From JAUUZQ01 sp964538375 (GTDB lineage: Bacteria; Bacteroidota; Bacteroidia; Bacteroidales; GCA-2748055), in assembly GCA_964538375.1 (NCBI GenBank), contig CAZIFQ010000001.1:248001-312000 (forward strand): a stretch of DNA of 64,000 nt, given 5' to 3'. Positions within the stretch are counted from its first letter, which is position 1. The number at the start of each line of letters is the position of its first letter. The translations under genes and the position numbers were made by a program. The notes beneath the pieces were generated by a model. The model made no database searches. It was not told where the DNA came from and saw only the letters and a program-made list of their open reading frames with translations. Positions 18,580 through 26,900 of the stretch are shown one piece after another.

Positions 18580-18714
18580 ATGCCTGGTATTGCACAGTTT
18601 TTTCTTTTTCTTGAGGTGGCTGGTTTTATCATCGCCCTGGTAATTGTTGTATTCCTGATTATTCGAAGGCAAAGAATTAAGAAGGAAGAAGATTTTGATA
18701 AGCGAAGTAATTGA
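18580..18714 (+). CDS. Small single-pass membrane protein, 44 residues
   Basis: An ATG at 18580, one base after the stop codon of the YbjQ-like gene, opens a 44-residue frame. It starts MPGIAQFFLFLEVAGFIIAL, continues with a hydrophobic run to about residue 28, and ends in a basic and acidic tail (RRQRIKKEEDFDKRSN). The layout (one helix, positive residues directly after it) is that of a real inner-membrane microprotein with a cytoplasmic tail. I do not recognise a family. The tight spacing suggests translational coupling, and possibly a role in anchoring or regulating the YbjQ-like protein (inference). Confidence 0.65.
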   Translation: MPGIAQFFLFLEVAGFIIALVIVVFLIIRRQRIKKEEDFDKRSN

Positions 18715-18726
18715 AGCAGACAGCGC

Positions 18727-19410
18727 CTATCCCAATAATAATTTTTTCAATTCCACAATCCCTTCGGTAGCCGTTTTGTTGATGAAAGTGACATCCATGT
18801 TTCCTATTCCGGCTGGTTGACCAGGATCAATAACATATATAGGCGTGCCGGGAGAGGTGTAATTAACCAAGCCTGCGGCCGGATAAACATTTAGCGAGGT
18901 TCCGATGACCACAAGGATATCTGCTTCATGCACAAGAGGTACCGCATCATCGATGGCTGGCACGGCTTCCCCGAACCACACAATTTTCGGACGCAGCTGA
19001 TGACCGTCTTCACAAAGGTCTCCCTCTTTCAACTCCCAGCCATCAATATCATATACTTTGTGCAAATCTTCAGAACATTGTGCCTTTCGAAGCTCTCCAT
19101 GCAAATGAAGAATATTTGTTGATCCGGCTCTTTCATGAAGATCATCTACGTTTTGGGTAATAATACTGACCTTAAACTGCTGCTCAAGCTCAGCCAATCC
19201 ATAATGCGCAGCGTTGGGGTCTGCCTCCAAAAGGGCCTTTCTTCTCTCGTTATAAAATCTCAATACCAGGGAACGATCGCGTTGCCATGCCATAGGGCTG
19301 GCTACTTCAGTCACATCATATTCTTCCCAAATACCCCCCATATCACGGAAAGTTTTGAGTCCGCTTTCTGCGCTGATGCCTGAACCGGATAGGACCGCTA
19401 ACTTTTTCAT
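18727..19410 (-). CDS. cobB: NAD+-dependent protein deacylase, SIR2 family (CobB-like)
   Basis: A 227-residue class III sirtuin that removes acetyl or succinyl groups from lysines using NAD+. NAD-binding motifs are GSGISAESGLKTFRD and TQNVDDLHERAGS, and the catalytic His104 is in LHLHGEL. Tyr53 and Arg56 in FYNERR form the acyl-carboxylate pocket of SIRT5/CobB-type enzymes, which favours desuccinylase activity. The usual four-cysteine zinc site is reduced: only two cysteines are present in the small domain (AQCSED and GDLCEDGHQLRP). The gene is divergent from dnaG. Confidence 0.92.
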   Translation of the reverse strand: MKKLAVLSGSGISAESGLKTFRDMGGIWEEYDVTEVASPMAWQRDRSLVLRFYNERRKALLEADPNAAHYGLAELEQQFKVSIITQNVDDLHERAGSTNILHLHGELRKAQCSEDLHKVYDIDGWELKEGDLCEDGHQLRPKIVWFGEAVPAIDDAVPLVHEADILVVIGTSLNVYPAAGLVNYTSPGTPIYVIDPGQPAGIGNMDVTFINKTATEGIVELKKLLLG

Positions 19411-19426
19411 TGGAGTTTGGTTTTAA

Positions 19427-19458
19427 TGAATAGGGCAATGAGCTAATGGGCCAATGGG
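19427..19458 (-). repeat. Second copy of the octamer repeat (4 units, opposite orientation)
   Basis: Read on the minus strand, 19458 to 19427 is CCCATTGG, CCCATTAG, CTCATTGC, CCTATTCA, i.e. consecutive 8-bp units of the same CYCATTRR family seen at 14925-15044. It sits between the divergent sirtuin and dnaG genes. Confidence 0.75.
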
Positions 19459-19533
19459 TTAATCAAAAATAGGTTATTTCTCAAACTTTAGCTAATTTCA
19501 GACTTCGAAAATAACTGAGATCCTGAGCATTAC

Positions 19534-21471
19534 ATGATTAACCAAGAGACTATAAATCAAATATTTGAGGCAGCTGATATCGTAGATGTGATCTCTGAAT
19601 TTGTTACCTTGAAGAAGTCGGGGACGAACTATAAGGGCTTGAGTCCTTTCTCCAATGAAAAGACTCCTTCATTCATGGTTTCTCCTGCGAAGGGAATTTT
19701 TAAGGATTTTAGTTCGGGCAAAGGGGGAAATGCAGTTGGATTCCTTATGGAACACGAAAAGCTAAGCTACCCGGAAGCGCTGCGCTACCTGGCAAGAAAA
19801 TACAGCATAGAAATTGAGGAGAAGGAGCTTACGGCAGAGGATATTCAACAGCGAAACGAAAGAGAATCACTTCTTGCGGTAACACAGTATGCGCAAAAAT
19901 ATTTCTCCAAACAGCTGGGCACGGCAGAGGGAAAAGCTATTGGAATGAGCTACCTGCGCCAGCGGGGATACAGGGAAGATATCCTTGAAAAATTCCAGGT
20001 TGGGTATAGCCCCGAAGAACGCAAGGCATTTACTGAAGACGCAAAAAAACAGGGTTATAAACAAGAGTATATGGTGAAGACCGGTCTCACCATTGAAAAA
20101 GAAGATTATGTTTTTGATCGCTTTGCCGGACGGGTAATTTTTCCCATTCATTCCCTTTCAGGTAATATCATTGGTTTTGGTGGCAGAACATTGAAAACGG
20201 AAAAAAGCATTGCCAAATACCTCAACTCCCCTGAATCTGATATCTACCACAAGAGCAAGGTTTTGTATGGACTTTTTCAAGCGAAGAAATCCATTGTCAA
20301 TACCAATCGTTGTTTCCTTGTAGAGGGATATACCGATGTGATGGCGCTACACCAGGCGGGAATTGAAAATGTTGTTTCCTCTTCAGGAACAGCACTTACC
20401 GAAGACCAAATCAGGCTGATCAAAAGATTCACTGAGAACATTACCATCATTTATGACGGGGATGAAGCTGGACTGAAGGCATCTTTCCGGGGAATCGATA
20501 TGGTGCTTGAGCAGGGATTAAATATAAAGGTGCTTTTACTTCCTGATGGAGAAGATCCTGATTCCTTTGCCAAAGGACGCAGTTCTGGCGATTTCATTGA
20601 TTACATTGATAAAAACCAACAGGATTTCATCACCTTCAAAACACAGGCCCTGCTCTCCGATGCACAAAACGACCCCATTAAGCGGGCTAATCTTATTACG
20701 GATATTGTACATTCGGTTTCTGTTATTCCCGATGGCATCAAGCGCTCGGTCTATCTCAAAGAATGCGGTATTCTCCTGGGTGTTGAAGAGAGGGTCCTCT
20801 ACACGGAGGTTAATAAAATCAGGCGCAATAAGCTTGAACAATCGTGGAAGAAGAAGCGAACTGAAAAAGCGCCAACAATTGCCCTGGAACAACCCAGGAT
20901 ACCGGGTTTTGTTAAGGATATATATTCAGAGGTTGAAGAACGGGAAATTATTTATTTTCTTTTGAAATTCGGTAATCAGGAACTAAGAATTTCCAGTGAG
21001 CAGAATAAAGAAATTTCTGTAGCCCAGTTCATTATACGCGAAATTCTGAATGATGACCTCGAGTTCACTAACCTTGTTTATAAGCAGGTTTTTGAAGATG
21101 TCAGAAATGTGATTGAATCCGGAGAAAAGATATCTGAACGACTGTTCACCTTTCATGACAACAAAGAAATTCAGGACCTGGCTGTGGATATTGTTACTTC
21201 CAAATACGAATTAAGTAAGGTGTGGAAACGCAAGGAGTCTTATGTTGAGATGCCCGGCGAAAACCTGGGCGTGGAGGTCCCTAAATCGCTTCTTCTCTAT
21301 AAAATGAAGGTGGTAAATATGGCACTGGTAACTATGAGAAAAGAACTAAAAGAAGTGGAAAAAAACAAAGATGATGAGAAGATAATGGACATTGTAGCCC
21401 GCCTTAGTAACCTGGAAAAATCAAAAAATCTGATTTCGAAAGAGATTGGAGAGCGGATAATTCTTCAATAA
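19534..21471 (+). CDS. dnaG: DNA primase DnaG (zinc ligands absent)
   Basis: A 645-residue primase that makes RNA primers at the replication fork. The N-terminal CHC2 domain keeps its fold pattern (GLSPFSNEKTPSF, then FKDFSSGKGGN). All four expected zinc ligands are replaced: Cys by Ser37, His by Ser40, Cys by Asp58 and Cys by Ser61. I recall the same loss in other Bacteroidota primases. The catalytic core has TOPRIM motifs FLVEGYTDVMALHQAG and IIYDGDEAG, with the RNA-polymerase basic motif before them (YLNSPESDIYHKSKVLYG). The C-terminal quarter is a helical DnaB-interaction region. It stands alone on the plus strand. Confidence 0.95.
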   Translation: MINQETINQIFEAADIVDVISEFVTLKKSGTNYKGLSPFSNEKTPSFMVSPAKGIFKDFSSGKGGNAVGFLMEHEKLSYPEALRYLARKYSIEIEEKELTAEDIQQRNERESLLAVTQYAQKYFSKQLGTAEGKAIGMSYLRQRGYREDILEKFQVGYSPEERKAFTEDAKKQGYKQEYMVKTGLTIEKEDYVFDRFAGRVIFPIHSLSGNIIGFGGRTLKTEKSIAKYLNSPESDIYHKSKVLYGLFQAKKSIVNTNRCFLVEGYTDVMALHQAGIENVVSSSGTALTEDQIRLIKRFTENITIIYDGDEAGLKASFRGIDMVLEQGLNIKVLLLPDGEDPDSFAKGRSSGDFIDYIDKNQQDFITFKTQALLSDAQNDPIKRANLITDIVHSVSVIPDGIKRSVYLKECGILLGVEERVLYTEVNKIRRNKLEQSWKKKRTEKAPTIALEQPRIPGFVKDIYSEVEEREIIYFLLKFGNQELRISSEQNKEISVAQFIIREILNDDLEFTNLVYKQVFEDVRNVIESGEKISERLFTFHDNKEIQDLAVDIVTSKYELSKVWKRKESYVEMPGENLGVEVPKSLLLYKMKVVNMALVTMRKELKEVEKNKDDEKIMDIVARLSNLEKSKNLISKEIGERIILQ

Positions 21472-21472
21472 G

Positions 21473-23851
21473 TCATTCCCTGCCCAACACTTCAAATTTC
21501 ACCTGCTTCCTGTTCCCTTCCATATCCACAACTGTCATGATATAATCCCCTGGCTCTATATCAACTGCCAACTGATGCGGTTGATATGTTGAGCCAATAA
21601 ACTCCTCATTCAAATGCCAGTAAACAAGCGCATCTGCCTGCCTGTGAGCTACTTCCAACACCAATTTCCCCCTCGTACCATCAAGTTCCACTGGTATCAC
21701 CACGTGGCTGTTCCATTCTGGATACACGATCTCAAATTGCTCAACAGATTCATCGTTGCATCCTTCCATTACGGGTGGCAATTCCTTATAAAAGGGGTTT
21801 CTTTTCTTGAAATACCATTCCATCAAAGGAGGAAGAACAAACCACGACTCTGTTTGCATTTCCTCCACCGGATAACAAGCGCTGTTTACCCTGTTCTTTT
21901 TCTCCTTATCAAGATGTATGATGGTATGAAAAGGACATGGCTTCGATGTCAATCCACGTGGAACCGCCAAAATAGTGTCGCGATCCGGACAATTTTGTCC
22001 AGCCAGGTATCCACTTTGTCGACAAACGATCACCTCAGCCAGGTCATCCAGCGGTTCCTCGAACCAGGATGTCTCCGGAAGAGCACTAAACACATCAAAC
22101 ATCAGTGGAGCAGCTGATACTGCTCCGGAAAGACCAGGTCTACCCTCCCCGTCAGCATTTCCAGCCCAAACAGCCACAAGGTACTCAGGCGTTACCCCAA
22201 CAGACCAGGCGTCTCGGAATCCATAGCTCGTCCCGGTCTTCCACGCAATATTTCTGGTGGATGACATTAATGTCCAATTAGAAAGTTCTTCAGGTCTGTT
22301 TACTTCAAGTAAAGATTTAAAAGTTGTGTATATGCTGCCCGCTGATAAAATTCCTTCTTCATGTACCGTGCTGCCCGGCTTTGTGATTTTGTCTGCATCC
22401 AAAACAGGCATATGATAATCTTCCGGGGAATAATTACCATCAGAAGCCGCATAATGATTAAGCACCCTGGCCATGCTCCCGTATACGCCGGCAAGCTCCC
22501 AAAGTGTTGTTTCTGCTCCTCCCAGGATTAATGTCAGACCATAGTGTTCATGTGATTCTCTGAAAGTAGTAAAGCCCACGTTTTTCAAGAGCGAGAGGAA
22601 GGGGTCTACACCATAGCGCTTCAGGAGAATAACTGAGGGTATGTTTAATGATCTCTCCAACACCTTTGCTGCGGGCACTGCTCCTTCATACTCCCTGTTA
22701 TAATTTTTTGGGGCATAGCCATTGTACCTGATGGGCACATCGGGAACAATGGATGTTTGTAAGATTGATCCATTGTCAATCATTCCGGCAAATAGCAAGG
22801 GTTTTAATATACTACCGGTGCTTCGTTCAGCGGTAATAATATCCACGCTATTTCCATGTTCTCCGGATTCCTCTGCTTGTGAATTTCCCACATAGGCCAG
22901 CACTTTTCCTGTCTCAACTTCCATCACCAGGCACGCAATGTTGTGAACCTGGTTGGTTTTTAAAATATCGTGGCGAACCTGCGTCATCTCCATCACCCTC
23001 TCTTGCAGCCGCAAATCAATGGTAGCGTTAAATCGCTTCTCTTTCTTTTGGTCCAGCATGACCCTGTCGGTAATATGGGGTGTCAGGTTTGGTAGCGATA
23101 GCGGTTTCCCGGGTAGTGGTTCTTCTGAAGCAAGAAAGTAAGTGATCTCATCAATTTTCCCCTCTTCAAAAAGCTTTTTGAGTAAGAGGTCTCTCTTTTG
23201 CTTTAAGAGAGCCCTGTTTTTCCCAGGGTGAATGAGAGATGGGGCGTTAGGAAGTACAGCAAGGAGGGCGGCTTCAGACCAGGTTATATGTTCAGGTGCT
23301 GTACCAAAATATCGCCAGCAGGCAGCTTGAATTCCAACCACATTTCCGCCAAAAGGTGCATTATTGGCGTAATCATTAAGGATTTGCCTTTTTGAAGCGC
23401 TTAATTCATATCTCAGTGCCAGTAAAGATTCCAGGAGTTTCTGAACAATAGTTCGCGGTTTGTTTTTCCTCGACATCCTCATCACCTGCATGGTAATGGT
23501 GCTTCCTCCGCTCACAATTTCCCTTTGCTGAATGTTTTGCTTTAGCGCTCGCACCAAACTTCCCGGGTTCACTCCGGGATGATAAAAAAAGTATTGGTCT
23601 TCATAGAGCAAAAACGCCTCCTGGTATTTTTCAGGAACAGCATCTTCTCCAGGGAACCGCCATTGTCCATCTTTGGCAATCCTCGCACCCAACAACTCAC
23701 CGTTTCGGTCATATACAACGGTTGAAACCGGATCATTAAAAATTGATTCGGGAAGAATGTTCCAGAAGAAAATAAAGACAAATAAAAACGCAATAATCAG
23801 CACCCTGAACTCAACAAGATGCTGGTATATTTTCTTTATTAATTTTGTCAT
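21473..23851 (-). CDS. pbpC: Penicillin-binding protein 1C (bifunctional GT51 transglycosylase / transpeptidase)
   Basis: A 792-residue membrane-anchored cell-wall enzyme. There is one N-terminal membrane helix (about 13-32). The GT51 domain has YEDQYFFYHPGVNPGS and GGSTITMQVMRMSR. The transpeptidase domain has S-I-L-K in ERSTGSILKP and the KTG motif in AWKTGTSYGFRDAW. From about residue 700 a beta-rich BiPBP_C domain ends the protein, which is the mark of PBP1C rather than PBP1A. It lies 67 bp downstream of the alpha-2-macroglobulin gene; this pair also occurs in proteobacteria, where the macroglobulin is thought to guard the periplasm when the wall is damaged. Confidence 0.95.
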   Translation of the reverse strand: MTKLIKKIYQHLVEFRVLIIAFLFVFIFFWNILPESIFNDPVSTVVYDRNGELLGARIAKDGQWRFPGEDAVPEKYQEAFLLYEDQYFFYHPGVNPGSLVRALKQNIQQREIVSGGSTITMQVMRMSRKNKPRTIVQKLLESLLALRYELSASKRQILNDYANNAPFGGNVVGIQAACWRYFGTAPEHITWSEAALLAVLPNAPSLIHPGKNRALLKQKRDLLLKKLFEEGKIDEITYFLASEEPLPGKPLSLPNLTPHITDRVMLDQKKEKRFNATIDLRLQERVMEMTQVRHDILKTNQVHNIACLVMEVETGKVLAYVGNSQAEESGEHGNSVDIITAERSTGSILKPLLFAGMIDNGSILQTSIVPDVPIRYNGYAPKNYNREYEGAVPAAKVLERSLNIPSVILLKRYGVDPFLSLLKNVGFTTFRESHEHYGLTLILGGAETTLWELAGVYGSMARVLNHYAASDGNYSPEDYHMPVLDADKITKPGSTVHEEGILSAGSIYTTFKSLLEVNRPEELSNWTLMSSTRNIAWKTGTSYGFRDAWSVGVTPEYLVAVWAGNADGEGRPGLSGAVSAAPLMFDVFSALPETSWFEEPLDDLAEVIVCRQSGYLAGQNCPDRDTILAVPRGLTSKPCPFHTIIHLDKEKKNRVNSACYPVEEMQTESWFVLPPLMEWYFKKRNPFYKELPPVMEGCNDESVEQFEIVYPEWNSHVVIPVELDGTRGKLVLEVAHRQADALVYWHLNEEFIGSTYQPHQLAVDIEPGDYIMTVVDMEGNRKQVKFEVLGRE

Positions 23852-23865
23852 ATTAAAAACAGTTC

Positions 23866-23916
23866 AGAGTGCGAAGCGCGGAAAACTCCCAACTCCGCAC
23901 TCCACTCTCCGCACTT
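23866..23916. repeat. Short-word repeat and inverted repeat between the macroglobulin and pbpC genes
   Basis: The gap holds two near copies of CTCCGCACT and a near-palindromic pair (GTGCGAAG on one side, CTCCGCAC on the other). It may form a hairpin in the transcript between the two genes, or be another of the word-like intergenic repeats. Confidence 0.45.
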
Positions 23917-23918
23917 TT

Positions 23919-26900
23919 TTACTCTTTCCCTTTTACCTCAATCCATTGTCCGGGCAGCACACACTGTACATCATATTTGTACATCTCCTCGGCCTTTACA
24001 GAAGGCAGGTAATATTTACCCCTGTATGCAGCATTCAGGCGAACGGTGAATGTTTTCGTTTGGTTGCTCCCAAGTGAGAAGTATGTCATTACCCGATCGT
24101 CGCGAATATCCCGGTATTCAAAGGCCTGGTATTCTGTAGATGTAGTGAATAAACGATCGTTATGAATTTCCCATCCAGAGGGGAAGATGGTTGTCAAAGC
24201 TACGTTGTTAAAATAACCCATACTTCCGGGATTAAACACTTTATAAATGGCTTTGAAGTCTGTTCCCTGCTCAATTTCCCCAACAGAAATTATTTTTCCT
24301 TCCAAGCTTTGATATTCAACAGAGATATTCAGATTCTTCCTCATTACCTCTTCTTTTCCCGGCAAAGGAAGCCCGGTATTTATGATCCTCGCAAAGAGAA
24401 TGCCTTCGGTCCTGTTTTCAATGTTTATCGTCCCGCTAAGGTCCTCGCCCGCATCAAAAATAAGCTGGGAAAGAGGAAGGCCTGTTTCTGCATTCATCAT
24501 TTCCCCATCATTAAATGAATAACGGAAGCTAAGCTTATCATCCGAGGTCTTTCCCCCGGTAAATTTGGCGACCGCAATCAAGCTATAAGCCGTGGTTTGG
24601 GTACTCATCCACCTCCGGGCACTTAAATCAGATGCAATACTTTCCAGCAGGGTAATCCCATCGTTTTTCATATCCATTAATACCATGGCCTCCAGTATCA
24701 TTGCCTGGTCGCGGGTCCGGCTTCCATATGAGTATTGGGAATCGTAGTAGTTGCTCACTTCTGTTGAAATATTGGTAACCAGATCAACAGCCGTTGTTTT
24801 CTGTCCGGCCAGGGCATAGGCAGCCGCAAGTCGCCATTTTGCCTCGGAAACAAGGTCGGTTCTTTCCCTGAGCCGGTTCATGGCTCCCATTTCCGGCTCA
24901 CCATAAAGCGCCAGCGTAAACAAGCGATATGCCTGGAGAATCTGCTCCTGCCTGATCTCATATTCATGGGTAGATCCACTAATATTCCATCTTCGGGCCG
25001 TTTTTTTCTGGTAGCGCTGCCAGTTTTGAAGCAATGATTTAGAAACATCATATCCCTTGTTCTTTGCCTCAATCATAAAGTGTCCGGCATAAGAACTGCC
25101 CCAATCGGATGCCTTAATTGAGCCCGGCCAATATGAAAAGCCACCGCTTGACAACTGGAATGAAGACAAGCGGGTTAGCGCTGCCTTGATATTCTTATCT
25201 GTCACCTGTTTCACCGCTTCATCCAGCTCAACCACATCTCCAAGAAAGAGCTGAGGAAAGGCTGCCGAGGTGGTTTGCTCAATGCATCCATGTGGATACT
25301 TCAACAAATATTTTAGCCGTCTTCCAAAATCAATTGGCGGAATATTAGACACTTCCAGCATCACTTCATTCGTTCCTGCCATGCCTATATAATCAAAGGT
25401 ATGGGTATAGGAATCTGCTGCCTCAACAGCGGTAGAAATATAATTTGTTACCGGTGGATTTGAAGAGCGGATATTCAGCTCTATTTCATATTCCGCGGTA
25501 TGCTTGCCAGAAGTAGCGATGATCTTTACTTTACCGACACCCGTTTTTTCAGGTGTCGTGAGCATAAAGTCAACAATTTCATCTCCCGTTCCGTCAAACC
25601 TGAGTGTTTTTTCCCTCTCCCCGGCGATGAGCATATCGTTTGTTGAAAGCTTCAGGTCAACTTTGCGAATTTTCTCGTCCATTACAAAGACATTCACCGG
25701 TAAGGCAACCTCCTCTCCCGGACCCAATACCCTTGGAAGGGTAGCCAGCAGCATGAGTGGCTGTTTAACCGGTGTTGTTTTATCAATCATCCCATATGCG
25801 CCCTTATTTCCGGCTACAACCATGGTCCTGACTGAGCCAATATAATTGGGCATGGTAATGGTATGTACGTTGCTCTTTCCTTTCAGCATAAAGGGCCCCA
25901 TAAATTTTACCATTGGAGGAAAGCGGTTGACATCTTTTGCCCCTTCTCCCGATTCTTCATCCATTCCACCCCCGATGCTGTATACCCCGTCTATTCTTCC
26001 TCCAAAAGCACCCAACACATGCTCAAACATATCCCATGTTTTAACCCCCAGGGCCTCCCTGGCAAAGAAGCGTGACCATGGATCCGGTGTTTTAAATCTT
26101 GTCAAATCCAGCAATCCTTCATCAACTATCGCGATGGTATAGGTCATCTCCTTATTATATTTTTCAGAAATCTCGATTTTCACTTTGCTTTTCGGGCTCA
26201 ATTCATCGGGCATTGAAATTTCGGGATAGAGTCGGGTCTCCGGATCCTCAACACGAATAGGAATTACTCCGAACATCCTTACAGGCAGATCATTCTCCGT
26301 GTTTTCATAGGGTTGAATCAGGGACGCATACACATAAATGTTCGGTGTCATTTCCGCTGTAATCTTCAGGTTGTATTTTGTTTCGGAACCACTGGCGTCC
26401 AGCCATTCCTGTTTCAAAACACCGGACCCGTTTTCAAGTGAGATTAAAATCTTTCCTTCCATGGAAGAAGGGATGGTGATCACAGCATTTGCTCCCACGG
26501 TATAAACTGTTTTATCAGCGCTGAAGGATAAAACAGAGGCGGCATCAGAATCTCCTTTCCTTGATCTTCCCGCCCATCCCGGCCAGTCAATATATACAAT
26601 TTTAGCAGCGCTGTGTCCTCCCCTGTCGGTAACCGTTACGAGGTATCTTCCCCATTCCGGGTAATCAATCCTGAAGTCGAATGATCCCTTGCCATTCTTG
26701 GTACTCATCGTGGTTGAATAAACGGGAGACTGGTAATTTCTTCCCATATATGAGGCAACGCTTTCTGAAGAAGCGTCCCACCACCATTGCCAGTTCAGTT
26801 TAAACACCTTTACACTCAATCCTAATTTTGTTTCCGGAACCCCGGATTCAGACAGCGTTACAACGTTCACCGTATGTGTAGTATCGGTCAATAACATTCC

